Notes under the pieces: generated by a model
What the model was told of the DNA's origin: nothing
The model's input: the letters and a program-made list of their open reading frames with translations, nothing else
Database searches by the model: none
NCBI GenBank assembly: GCA_913031555.1
Contig: CAJWDO010000094.1
Span: forward strand, 1 to 6,645
Length of the DNA stretch: 6,645 nt
From: an uncultured Alphaproteobacteria bacterium
Lineage (GTDB): Bacteria; Pseudomonadota; Alphaproteobacteria; Puniceispirillales; Puniceispirillaceae
Direction: 5' to 3'
Made by a program: the position numbers and the translations under genes
In this document: positions 1 to 6,402 of the stretch, piece by piece
Layout: every line of letters starts with the position of its first letter
Position numbering within the stretch: the stretch's first letter is position 1

Positions 1-340
1 TGATGTCGGTATCCTCGAAACAGCGCAGAACATGCGCAATGGCATCCACCTCCCGGATATTGCCAAGGAATTGGTTGCCAAGTCCCTCTCCCTTTGAGGC
101 ACCGCGCACAAGCCCGGCGATGTCAACGAATTCCAGTTGTGTGGGGATCACGGTGGCCGAATTGGCGAGATGTGCCAGTTTGTCAAGCCGCGGGTCCGGT
201 ACGGCGACACGGCCGGTATTTGGCTCGATGGTGCAGAAGGGGTAGTTGGCGGCCTCGGCCGCGGCGGTTTCGGTCAGCGCGTTGAAGAGAGTTGATTTGC
301 CGACATTCGGCAGACCGACAATTCCGCAATTAAATCCCAT
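1..340 (-). CDS. ychF: YchF/OLA1-family redox-regulated ATPase, N-terminal part (cut by the window edge)
   Basis: The 113 complete codons in the window encode the start of YchF, an Obg-related TRAFAC P-loop protein that prefers ATP to GTP and associates with ribosomes. The P-loop GLPNVGKST is at residues 9-17, the switch-region YPFCTIEPN at 33-41, and the G3-type [20 protein letters not shown] at about 73-92, which is highly typical of YchF. The C-terminal part, including the TGS domain, lies outside the window. The start is well supported: GAGGAG (349-354) lies 8 bases upstream, inside the end of pth, and the ATG overlaps the pth stop as TGATG. This implies translational coupling with pth, and the pth-ychF pair is common in bacteria. 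Assignment is near certain from the motifs; the exact cellular role of YchF is only partly known for the family. Confidence 0.96.
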   Translation of the reverse strand, partial: MGFNCGIVGLPNVGKSTLFNALTETAAAEAANYPFCTIEPNTGRVAVPDPRLDKLAHLANSATVIPTQLEFVDIAGLVRGASKGEGLGNQFLGNIREVDAIAHVLRCFEDTDI

Positions 341-972
341 CAGACTGTCTCCTCGCTGTCGTCTTTATCCTGTGTGTCCGGTTTTGGCGCCGGTGCCAGA
401 TGGGCAACACGGCTCATGAATCCGCCTTCATCATGCGCTGTCAGCCGGTCGACCTCGCTGGCAATGGCATCAAGAAGGTGGGGCAGCCAGCCGTCACGCT
501 CGCTACTCATGAAATCCATCAAGACCCATTTCCGGATATCGATCTGTGATCCCGGGATAACCTGCTCCGGCCTTCCGACGCCAATCCGCACGCGCCAGTA
601 ATCCTGGCCAAGGTGCCGGTCGATATCGCGGATGCCGTTATGCCCGCCATGCCCGCCGCTACATTTGACCCTGATCCGGCCGGCGGCAAGATCAATCTCG
701 TCGTAGAAGACAAAAATATCGGACGGGGGAATCTTGTAGAATCTGGCGATCTCGGCAACCGGCCCGCCGGACCGGTTCATGAAGGATTGTGGCTTTATCG
801 CAATTACCTTCTCGGTGCCGATCCGGCCTTCGGCAATCAGGCTTGCGCCCTTTGCCTTCCAGCCGGAGAATCCATGCCGTGTGGCAATGGCATCAACCGC
901 CATGAAACCGACATTGTGCCGGTTGCCGACGTAGTCCGAACCGGGATTGCCAAGGCCTGCGAACAGCAGCAT
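340..972 (-). CDS. pth: Peptidyl-tRNA hydrolase (Pth), 210 aa
   Basis: Pth cleaves the ester bond of peptidyl-tRNAs that drop off the ribosome, recycling tRNA in the cytoplasm. The expected active-site residues are all visible: Asn9 in GLGNPG, the catalytic His19 in GNRHNVGF, Asn66 in [10 protein letters not shown], Asp91 in FVFYDEIDL, and Asn112 in the [12 protein letters not shown] stretch. They match E. coli N10, H20, N68, D93 and N114. The usual length is about 185-200 residues. The extra here is a charged C-terminal tail from about residue 190, rich in Asp, Glu and Lys, outside the catalytic fold. Upstream of the ATG there is only a weak GAG-type ribosome-binding sequence. The gene sits 72 bases after rplY and overlaps ychF by one base, consistent with an rplY-pth-ychF transcript. 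Confidence 0.97.
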   Translation of the reverse strand: MLLFAGLGNPGSDYVGNRHNVGFMAVDAIATRHGFSGWKAKGASLIAEGRIGTEKVIAIKPQSFMNRSGGPVAEIARFYKIPPSDIFVFYDEIDLAAGRIRVKCSGGHGGHNGIRDIDRHLGQDYWRVRIGVGRPEQVIPGSQIDIRKWVLMDFMSSERDGWLPHLLDAIASEVDRLTAHDEGGFMSRVAHLAPAPKPDTQDKDDSEETV

Positions 973-997
973 CTTTTGCTCGATTGCTGAAAAGCAT

Positions 998-1021
998 GGA
1001 CCGGACGTTGCCGCCCGGTCC
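998..1021 (-). promoter_or_regulatory. Possible stem-loop in the rplY-pth gap
   Basis: A 7-base inverted repeat (GGACCGG at 998-1004, CCGGTCC at 1015-1021) with a 10-base loop lies between the rplY stop and the pth start. On the minus strand it is followed by a short CTTTT, not by a real U-tract. It therefore looks more like a processing or attenuating hairpin that lets some transcription through than a strong intrinsic terminator. The pairing is seen directly; the function is inferred. Confidence 0.3.
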
Positions 1022-1044
1022 GTTCCGTATATGACGCGGGAGGC

Positions 1045-1680
1045 TTATTCCTCTTCGGAATCGCCTACCTCTTCCGCACCCTCTTCAGTGTCTTCATCCT
1101 CGTTCTTCACGCCGCCGCCAGGGGAGGCAAGCGTGGCAACGGTAAAGTCACGATCGGTGATCGTAGGGGTGACACCGTCGGGAAGCGTGATGGCGCTGAT
1201 ATGGATTGAATCACCAATCTTCACACCGTCGAGGTCGACGGTGATTTTCTCGGGGATCGCGATGGCCGGACAGTTCAACTCGACCTCATACCGGACAACG
1301 TTCAGAACGCCGCCAACCTTGATGCCGGGGCACTTGTCCTCATTGATGAATTCGACCGCAATCGCGACCGCCACGGTGGCACTCTGTGATACGCGGAGGA
1401 AATCCATATGCATGATGCTGTCGGAAACCGGGTGAAACTGAATGTCACGTGTCAACACGGTCGATTTCGTTCCGGCGACGTCGATCTCCAGCAAACGGCC
1501 GAAAATGCCGGGCTGGTGAACAATCTTGGTAACTTCGCGGGATATCATGGTGATTCCCACAGGGTCCTTCTTGTCGCCATAAATGACGGCAGGGACGAGG
1601 CCTGCGCGGCGTGCCGCACGGGCGGACCCCTTACCGACCCGTTCGCGCTCGGAAGCGCCGATGGTTGTGATATCGGACAT
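1045..1680 (-). CDS. rplY: 50S ribosomal protein L25, long CTC (general stress) form, 211 aa
   Basis: L25 binds 5S rRNA in the large ribosomal subunit. This is the long CTC/TL5 form. The N-terminal 5S-binding domain (about residues 1-95) contains GKGSARAARRAGLVPAVIYG and the FHPVSDSIMHMDFLRV stretch. It is followed by the TL5-type beta domain (about 100-187, with PGIKVGGVL and VKIGDSIHI). A Gly-rich hinge then leads to an acidic tail in which 12 of the last 18 residues are Asp or Glu. The start at 1680 is chosen because AAGGAG lies 8 bases upstream and the protein then begins like known L25s. The frame stays open for another 58 codons upstream, but that stretch resembles no L25 and overlaps the end of prs. 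The next gene downstream is pth, a common pairing. Confidence 0.96.
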   Translation of the reverse strand: MSDITTIGASERERVGKGSARAARRAGLVPAVIYGDKKDPVGITMISREVTKIVHQPGIFGRLLEIDVAGTKSTVLTRDIQFHPVSDSIMHMDFLRVSQSATVAVAIAVEFINEDKCPGIKVGGVLNVVRYEVELNCPAIAIPEKITVDLDGVKIGDSIHISAITLPDGVTPTITDRDFTVATLASPGGGVKNEDEDTEEGAEEVGDSEEE

Positions 1681-1688
1681 TGTACTTG

Positions 1689-1694
1689 CTCCTT
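1689..1694 (-). promoter_or_regulatory. Ribosome-binding site of rplY
   Basis: AAGGAG on the minus strand, 8 bases before the ATG at 1680. It is one of the strongest Shine-Dalgarno sequences in the window and decides the rplY start against the longer open frame. Confidence 0.8.
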
Positions 1695-1737
1695 GCTCTA
1701 CAATGCGCCACGCCTCCAGGGGTGCGTAGCAGCGCGT

Positions 1738-1766
1738 GGTATAGGCCCATGGGGGCCAAAACTCAA
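1738..1766 (-). promoter_or_regulatory. Candidate sigma-70-type promoter for rplY-pth-ychF
   Basis: On the minus strand TTGAGT (1761-1766) is separated by exactly 17 bases from TATACC (1738-1743), each matching the vegetative consensus at 4 of 6 positions including the key bases. It lies in the prs-rplY gap. Transcription would begin near 1731 and give a leader of about 50 bases before rplY. A CCACGC/GCGTGG inverted repeat (1708-1713 and 1734-1739) overlaps the -10 box and could be an operator or chance. The match is seen; promoter activity is inferred. Confidence 0.5.
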
Positions 1767-1798
1767 GCGAAAAGCGGGGGTTTGCGGCAGGTGCCGGA

Positions 1799-2728
1799 TC
1801 AGAACAGCGTCGATACCGACCGTTCTTCATTGATCCGCAGAATGGCCTCGCCAAGCAGCGGTGCCACCGACAGGTGACGCACGTTGCGGGCCACCCTCAC
1901 AGCCTCGGTTGCCGGGATCGAATCCGTCGTCACCAGCGAGTTGAGCGGCGAGGCGGCAACGCGGCTGACAGCGCCACCCGACAGCACGCCGTGGGTCACA
2001 TAGGCATCAACGCTCAGTGCGCCTGCGTCGACCAGCGCGGCGGCCGCATTGCACAGTGTGCCACCGGAATCGACAATATCGTCGACCATGATGCAGTGCC
2101 GGTCTTTCACATCACCGATGATGTTCATGACCTCGGACACGCCGGCCTTGGGGCGGCGCTTGTCGATGATGGCGAGGTCCGCGTCCAGACGGCTGGCCAT
2201 CGAACGGGCACGCACGACACCGCCGACATCGGGTGACACAATCATCACCTGACCGTTGTCATAGCGCGAGCGGATATCCTCGATGAACACTGGCGCGGCG
2301 AACAGATTGTCGGTCGGAATGTCGAAGAAACCCTGAATCTGACCGGCGTGAAGGTCGATGGTCAGGACACGGTCGGCTCCCGCCGAAGTGATCAGGTTGG
2401 CAAGAAGCTTTGCCGAAATCGGCGTGCGTGGTCCGGATTTGCGATCCTGCCTTGCATAGCCGTAATAGGGAAGCACCGCTGTCACACGGCGTGCCGACCC
2501 ACGACGAAGCGCGTCAAGCGCCACCAGCAACTCCATGACATTGTCATTTGCCGGAAAACAGGTCGACTGGATAACAAAGACATCCTCGCCACGAACGTTC
2601 TCGCCGATCTCGACGAAGACTTCCATATCGGCAAACCGGCGGACATCCGCTTTGGTCAGGGGAACGTCCAGATACGCGGCAATCGCTTCGGCGAGCGGGC
2701 GATTACTGTTGCAGGAAAGGATTTTCAT
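1799..2728 (-). CDS. prs: Ribose-phosphate pyrophosphokinase (PRPP synthetase), 309 aa
   Basis: Prs makes phosphoribosyl pyrophosphate from ribose 5-phosphate and ATP, feeding purine, pyrimidine, NAD, histidine and tryptophan synthesis. Seen in the protein: the ATP-site [12 protein letters not shown] (88-99), the PRPP-synthetase signature [18 protein letters not shown] (125-142) with the metal-binding His127, [11 protein letters not shown] (165-175), the flexible catalytic loop DKRRP (189-193), and the PRPP-binding loop [10 protein letters not shown] (215-224). The length is normal for class I enzymes (about 310-320). The start at 2728 yields the canonical [10 protein letters not shown]-terminus. 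The frame extends 49 codons further upstream to 2875, but that part is unlike any Prs and would cover the candidate promoter. Only a weak AGG-type ribosome-binding sequence precedes the ATG. Confidence 0.97.
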   Translation of the reverse strand: MKILSCNSNRPLAEAIAAYLDVPLTKADVRRFADMEVFVEIGENVRGEDVFVIQSTCFPANDNVMELLVALDALRRGSARRVTAVLPYYGYARQDRKSGPRTPISAKLLANLITSAGADRVLTIDLHAGQIQGFFDIPTDNLFAAPVFIEDIRSRYDNGQVMIVSPDVGGVVRARSMASRLDADLAIIDKRRPKAGVSEVMNIIGDVKDRHCIMVDDIVDSGGTLCNAAAALVDAGALSVDAYVTHGVLSGGAVSRVAASPLNSLVTTDSIPATEAVRVARNVRHLSVAPLLGEAILRINEERSVSTLF

Positions 2729-2844
2729 CAATGACCTACTGGATAGGGTGCCGAAGCCGACGCATGCCAATCTCGTGAACCATCGGCTGTAGATACCAAC
2801 GCCTCGATGAACGGGCAAGGACTTAACAGGGCTTTCGCCATGGT

Positions 2845-2875
2845 TTTGTAATTTTTCATGGTCTCTGACTGTCAA
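2845..2875 (-). promoter_or_regulatory. Candidate sigma-70-type promoter for prs
   Basis: A perfect -35 hexamer, TTGACA (2870-2875, minus strand), is followed after 19 bases by TACAAA (2845-2850), 4 of 6 to consensus. Shifting by one base gives a poorer hexamer with an 18-base spacer. The predicted leader before prs is about 110 bases. The -35 overlaps the stop codon of the small gene at 2872-2940. The -35 match is strong, but the spacing is slightly long and the -10 is imperfect. Confidence 0.45.
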
Positions 2876-2940
2876 CCCATGAAGCAGCTGGCAAACATGC
2901 CAACCACCAGAAGTCCAAGAAAAATATAGAGATGTGGCAT
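2872..2940 (-). CDS. Candidate small hydrophobic membrane peptide, 22 aa, unknown function
   Basis: An ATG at 2940 opens a 22-codon frame ending in TGA at 2872, lying 26 bases after the pgeF stop and upstream of prs. After MPHLY the peptide is almost wholly hydrophobic ([17 protein letters not shown]), enough for one short membrane segment. The FASC stretch faintly resembles a lipobox, but a lipoprotein would leave only four mature residues and the -3 position is Phe, not the usual Leu, so a simple membrane peptide is the better reading. No strong ribosome-binding site is visible: only GAAG lies close, and AGGA is about 14 bases away. It could be translated as part of the lgt-midA-pgeF transcript, or be chance. 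I do not recognise it. Confidence 0.35.
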   Translation of the reverse strand: MPHLYIFLGLLVVGMFASCFMG

Positions 2941-2966
2941 TGTCTTCGTCTCGTTCCTGAATGGTG

Positions 2967-3806
2967 TCACACGTCTGACAGGGGAAGTGAAATCACGGCA
3001 ATCTGACGTCCACAATCCGGGTCTGCTGCGTGCGTTGCGCGCCTATGTGAAAAATAGTCCGGAGAATCGGGAGTGCCTGTCCGGTTGCCGGTATAGGTAT
3101 CAACCTCGCAATCGTGAATTTGAGCGATGTCAGCATGGTGAAGTTGTAGGCTGACAAGCAAGGCAAGATCAAAGCGCAGCTTGCCGGGGGCATCGTCGAT
3201 AAAGCATGTCGCGGCGTTGTCGCGGAGTCCCGGCGCTACCTGCGCCAGCACCTCGTCTCGCATCTCCGCACCGACCTGATAACTTTGCCGGCGGATTGTC
3301 GGGCCGATCAGTGCGGTTATAGACCCCGCCCCGGCCGCGCGCATTGTGTCCACGGTTCTGCCGACGATACCGGCCGCGGCGCCGCGCCAACCGGCATGAC
3401 AGGCACCGATAACCCCTCCGGCATCATCGACCAGCAGAAGTGGCAGGCAGTCGGCGGTGAGGATCGTCAGGCCCAGTTCCCGGCGTGTGGTCACCAACCC
3501 ATCCGCCCGCACAAGCTGGCTGCGGTCCGCGGGCGCGCCTTTATCTGCGATGACGACATCGGTGCCATGTACCTGATAGGCTGCCGCCAACCGGCCCGCT
3601 GGCAAATCCATCGCAGCGGCGACACAGCCCCGGTTTTGCGCCACAAGGGCGGGGTCATCCTGTGAGCCATATCCGCAATTGAGGCTGGCATAGACGCCTG
3701 TGCTGACGCCGCCGGCAGCGCCGAAAAATCCGTGTCGCGCCCGTGTGGCAGTGGCCTCGTGATACAGATAGTGTGTGGGGGTGTCCGCAATCCTGAAACC
3801 TGTCAT
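2967..3806 (-). CDS. pgeF: Laccase-domain purine nucleoside phosphorylase / peptidoglycan editing factor PgeF, 279 aa
   Basis: A member of the YfiH/LACC1 (DUF152, Cu-oxidase_4) family. E. coli YfiH has been linked to removing wrongly built UDP-MurNAc-L-Ser peptides, while other members show adenosine deaminase and purine nucleoside phosphorylase activity, so the substrate here is not settled. The metal/catalytic triad is visible: His80 in AYQVHGTDV, Cys120 in [12 protein letters not shown] and His137 in [11 protein letters not shown]. The family C-terminal signature appears as YFSHRR (251-256), followed by a GRQIAVISL ending. The IGPTI motif at about 167-171 has Thr where many relatives have Cys. 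The start at 3806 is supported by GAGG (3813-3816), 6 bases upstream inside the end of midA and one base beyond the midA stop. A longer start at 3884 would lie inside the methyltransferase. Confidence 0.93.
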   Translation of the reverse strand: MTGFRIADTPTHYLYHEATATRARHGFFGAAGGVSTGVYASLNCGYGSQDDPALVAQNRGCVAAAMDLPAGRLAAAYQVHGTDVVIADKGAPADRSQLVRADGLVTTRRELGLTILTADCLPLLLVDDAGGVIGACHAGWRGAAAGIVGRTVDTMRAAGAGSITALIGPTIRRQSYQVGAEMRDEVLAQVAPGLRDNAATCFIDDAPGKLRFDLALLVSLQLHHADIAQIHDCEVDTYTGNRTGTPDSPDYFSHRRATHAADPDCGRQIAVISLPLSDV

Positions 3807-3807
3807 C

Positions 3808-4926
3808 TCACGCCTCGTCACTTTCAAATCCAGGCGGCAGTCCAGCCCCGGGGGGCAGCAGCAATGCCACCTTGAATACCTCACCCATCTGGGCCGGGCT
3901 TGTCAGTCTGTCTATGGCCGCCAGCAGGGTGCGACGTTCTTCCGGCGCGGCATGCCGGGCCGCCTGTTCAGCGCGCGCGGCCAGCCCGATCCGCATCAGG
4001 AACCGGCCCTGAGGTGCCGGCCCAACAAGACGCGCACCAGCATTTTGTGCCGCCCTGCCAAGCGCCGCAAAATCGACCCAGTGTGAGATGTCGCTGTCTC
4101 CCGGCGCGGCGAACAGATCAACCGGGTGATGATTGGCAACGGCCTGCAGGCTGTCGCCGGGATTGCCCTGCCGGCCATAATCGACAATCAGCATGGCACC
4201 ACCACGGCGCGCCAGTGCCCGGCCGAGCAAGGATACGATATGCGATGCCTGCAAACACAGCTCCGCCACCATGCCATCGGCAGGCGCCTCTGGCAGGTCA
4301 GGGTCAATATCATCCGCCACAGCGCCGGTCACAAAGCCGAGATGACCATCGCGCAGCCCGACCATCCGCCGGTGCCATGCGCCATCGACAAAGACAAGCT
4401 GCGCGGCGGGAAGGGCATCGAAAAATTCGTTGGCGATCCCGAACAGCGGACCGTCACTGGCGGCCAATGCCGATTCGACATCATCATGCCATCCTGCCAC
4501 CGTCTTTGCGCCAAGCATCGCATCCTGCGCGCGGCGCAGTGACGGGCTGGTCTCGACAAGGTGCAGCGCCGCTGCGGCAAGCCCTGGCATCAGCCTTTCC
4601 CAGACACCCCGCATGTCGCGCATCAGGGTGCCGCGACCAGGGCCAAGCTCGATCACGCTGCCGGTGTCGGGGGCGTTGGCGACTTCATACATATGCGACA
4701 GATACAGCCCGCACATCTCGCCAAACAGGCCGGAAATTTCCGGTGCGGTTGTGAAGTCGCCGGTTGCGCCGAATGGGTCACGGCTGTGATAATAGCCTGT
4801 TGTCCCGAAGTTGGACCCCGCCCCACCAAGGCACATGCCCATATAATCATCGACACCGATCGGGCCGTGTTCGGTGATATGACGGCGCAGCATATCGGCA
4901 AGACTGGCAGATTCAGGCAACGCCAT
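3808..4926 (-). CDS. MidA/NDUFAF7-family (COG1565, DUF185) SAM-dependent methyltransferase, 372 aa
   Basis: Homologous to mitochondrial NDUFAF7 (MidA), which dimethylates an arginine in the NDUFS2 subunit during complex I assembly. By analogy this protein may modify a NADH dehydrogenase subunit such as NuoD, but that is inference. Hallmarks seen: the family block GYYHSRDPFGATGDFTTAPE (44-63), the SAM-binding loop ELGPGRGTLM (93-102), LHLVETSPSLR (121-131), the NEFFDALPAAQ motif (166-176), MLIVDYG (245-251), and GDSLQAVANHHPVDLFAAPG (257-276). The start at 4926 is chosen because its ATG overlaps the lgt stop as TGATG, which suggests coupled translation and fits the absence of a clear ribosome-binding site. 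An upstream in-frame ATG at 4977 would add 17 residues inside lgt. pgeF follows after one base. Confidence 0.92.
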   Translation of the reverse strand: MALPESASLADMLRRHITEHGPIGVDDYMGMCLGGAGSNFGTTGYYHSRDPFGATGDFTTAPEISGLFGEMCGLYLSHMYEVANAPDTGSVIELGPGRGTLMRDMRGVWERLMPGLAAAALHLVETSPSLRRAQDAMLGAKTVAGWHDDVESALAASDGPLFGIANEFFDALPAAQLVFVDGAWHRRMVGLRDGHLGFVTGAVADDIDPDLPEAPADGMVAELCLQASHIVSLLGRALARRGGAMLIVDYGRQGNPGDSLQAVANHHPVDLFAAPGDSDISHWVDFAALGRAAQNAGARLVGPAPQGRFLMRIGLAARAEQAARHAAPEERRTLLAAIDRLTSPAQMGEVFKVALLLPPGAGLPPGFESDEA

Positions 4927-5711
4927 CAGGCACGCCGCCACAGGATCCAGCCGCCCGCCACCAGCATCGGCAGACACAGGATCTGGCCCATTGTCGCCAG
5001 ACCAAGCACCTGTCCCAGATGTGCTTCAGGTTCGCGGACATATTCGATGACAAATCTGGCAAGCCCATATCCAAGCAGAAGAATGGCTGTCATGGTGCCG
5101 GTGCGTTGAAGCCAGCCGCGACGCCAGCCGACAAACATGACCAAGCCAAGTGCCAACCCTTCAAGACCGGCCTCATATAGCTGGCTTGGATGACGCGGCA
5201 TGCCGTCGCTGTGCGGGAAGACCATGCCCCAGGGAAGGTCGGTCACGCGGCCATAAAGCTCGGCATTGATGAAATTCGACAGCCGCCCGAAGAATAGGCC
5301 GATAGGAAGCACCATGGCGACGCGGTCGCTGACGGCCAGCACCGGAACCCGCCATCGCCTAGCGAGCATCCACATCGCGATCGTTACGCCAAGAAGTCCA
5401 CCATGAAAGGACATGCCACCCTGCCAGACCTTGATGACCTCCACCGGATTGGCCAGAAAGAAAGCCGGATTGTAAAACATCACATAGCCAAACCGGCCAC
5501 CGAGGATCACGCCAAGCAGGACATGGTTCAAAAGCGAATCGATGGCCTCGACCGGCATTGGGGCGGTGGAATGCCGCCGTGCCTCGCGACGCATGATCCA
5601 GTAGCCACCAAGAAGGCCGACGATATAGGCAAGCGCGTACCAGCGAATGCCGAACCCGCCAAAACTGATCAGGAAGGGATCAAATTCAGGAAGGATAATG
5701 CCCCCATTCAT
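4926..5711 (-). CDS. lgt: Phosphatidylglycerol-prolipoprotein diacylglyceryl transferase (Lgt), 261 aa
   Basis: Lgt is an inner-membrane enzyme that moves diacylglycerol from phosphatidylglycerol to the lipobox cysteine of prolipoproteins, the first step of lipoprotein maturation. Seen: IRWYALAY (22-29) at the first membrane segment, the VWQGGMSFHGG block with His103, the Lgt signature GRLSNFINAELYG (142-154) with Arg143, Asn146 and Gly154, RHPSQLYE (173-180) and ARFVIEYVREPE (218-229). These correspond to residues known to matter in E. coli Lgt (H103, R143, N146, G154). About seven hydrophobic segments alternate with Arg-rich loops, and the length is usual. The start at 5711 is preferred because GAGG (5721-5724) lies 9 bases upstream. 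An in-frame ATG at 5726 would add five residues but has no visible ribosome-binding site. Confidence 0.95.
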   Translation of the reverse strand: MNGGIILPEFDPFLISFGGFGIRWYALAYIVGLLGGYWIMRREARRHSTAPMPVEAIDSLLNHVLLGVILGGRFGYVMFYNPAFFLANPVEVIKVWQGGMSFHGGLLGVTIAMWMLARRWRVPVLAVSDRVAMVLPIGLFFGRLSNFINAELYGRVTDLPWGMVFPHSDGMPRHPSQLYEAGLEGLALGLVMFVGWRRGWLQRTGTMTAILLLGYGLARFVIEYVREPEAHLGQVLGLATMGQILCLPMLVAGGWILWRRA

Positions 5712-5877
5712 CGGGTCAGGCCTCATTTAATGTCTGCCGGGAATATCCGCAGGTCGGGAACGCGCAATGCACAATATCGCATTCGATGCCGACGTGGTAT
5801 TGGAAACGGCATCAGGACACCATACATCAGGTCCCGAACACTATCATATCTAACAGCACATTGTGCGGGAGTGACCC
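5712..5877. promoter_or_regulatory. Divergent lgt / ubiK-like intergenic region
   Basis: These 166 bases separate lgt (minus) from the ubiK-like gene (plus) and must carry control signals for at least one of them. The AT-rich patch near 5842-5850 offers overlapping -10-like hexamers on both strands: TATCAT (5842-5847, plus) and TATGAT (5843-5848, minus). Neither has a convincing -35 at the right distance. TTGGAA (5800-5805) with TACATC 17 bases later (5823-5828) is an alternative plus-strand promoter. No gene-like frame, terminator or repeat array was seen here. Confidence 0.3.
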
Positions 5878-6183
5878 ATGCGAGGCCGATCACGATTAAT
5901 CTCCGACGTGGCGCAGATGGCGAATGGTGCCGCATCGGCGCTTGGTGGCCTTCGCGAGGAGGTCGACAATATCGTGAAACAGCGCACCGAGCGCAGCCTG
6001 AACGCGCGTGGTCTGGTAACGCGTGAGGAGTTTGATGCGCTTCGCACCCGCCATGATGCTGTAGCGGCGCGTCTGGCCGCCCTCGAATCGCGGCTTGCCG
6101 AACAATCCGCCAGCCCGAAGAAAGCCGTGAAGAAGGCACCAAAATCGGCTGGCACACGCGCAAAGGCGGCAAAAAAAACCTGA
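5878..6183 (+). CDS. ubiK: BMFP-domain accessory factor, UbiK/YqiC family, 101 aa with a Lys/Ala-rich tail
   Basis: E. coli UbiK (YqiC) is a trimeric coiled-coil protein that assists the aerobic ubiquinone-biosynthesis complex, and Brucella BMFP has membrane-fusogenic activity in vitro. The N-terminal amphipathic part (about residues 5-45, including MANGAASALGGLREEVDNIV) and the LVTREEFDALRTRHDAVAAR segment (46-65) leading into a coiled coil to about residue 75 match the family. From about residue 76 comes an extra basic tail dominated by Lys, Ala and Pro (for instance KKAVKKAPKSAG) that is absent from E. coli UbiK. It recalls histone H1-like tails and may bind anionic membranes or nucleic acid; that is inference. 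The ATG is preceded by GGGAG (5867-5871) at 6 bases. The gene ends in an A8 run just before the stop. It diverges from lgt. Confidence 0.85.
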   Translation: MRGRSRLISDVAQMANGAASALGGLREEVDNIVKQRTERSLNARGLVTREEFDALRTRHDAVAARLAALESRLAEQSASPKKAVKKAPKSAGTRAKAAKKT

Positions 6184-6402
6184 ACGGGTTTGCCGCGACG
6201 CACCCGCATCAAATCCATTATTTTATCCGGCTTTGCGTGACTGGCGAACATCGCCCGTGAAGCCTTTGTTTATGCGCTATTTCCCTGTTTTATTCACAAG
6301 GTGATGTGTCTGGTCATATGAAAACCACAAAATATTGTGTTGAAAGCCATGGCGGGATGCGGCATTTTCATGCTTCAACCTGCTGCCGAAGAGAGCTGCC
6401 CC
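6184..6402. other. Intergenic region between the ubiK-like and YbjN-domain genes
   Basis: These 219 bases are visibly more AT-rich than their surroundings from about 6258 to 6345. They probably carry the promoter of the YbjN-domain gene. The best guess is TTGTTT (6266-6271), 17 bases, then TTTATT (6289-6294), which is a weak match. A CGGGT/ACCCG pair (6185-6189, 6202-6206) right after the ubiK-like stop is too short and has no T-run to be called a terminator. No conserved gene was recognised. Confidence 0.3.

Noticed and set aside
1785..1796. Short inverted repeat CGGCAGGTGCCG just after the prs stop as a terminator
   Set aside because: Only four or five base pairs and no T-run follow on the minus strand, so it is not a credible terminator.
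1681..1854. 58-codon N-terminal extension of rplY
   Set aside because: It resembles no L25, overlaps the prs end and contains the candidate promoter. The internal start has a strong AAGGAG.
2838..2861. CCATG/CATGG inverted repeat in the prs upstream region as an operator
   Set aside because: Only five base pairs around a 14-base AT-rich loop; easily explained by chance.
2729..2875. 49-codon N-terminal extension of prs
   Set aside because: Prs proteins begin at the MKIL-type start; the extension has no family similarity and spans the likely promoter.
3900..4754. Long plus-strand open frame (284 codons) opposite the midA-like gene
   Set aside because: Its product is dominated by Arg, Pro, His and Ala with no recognisable domain. 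It is the antisense shadow of a gene with clear family motifs.
5403..6026. Plus-strand open frame of 207 codons across lgt and the divergent region
   Set aside because: It runs antisense to lgt, crosses the intergenic region and enters the ubiK-like gene in another frame. No family resemblance.
5723..6251. Minus-strand open frames opposite the ubiK-like gene
   Set aside because: Both are low-complexity, Arg/Ala-rich shadows; the plus-strand BMFP protein has clear family motifs and a good ribosome-binding site.
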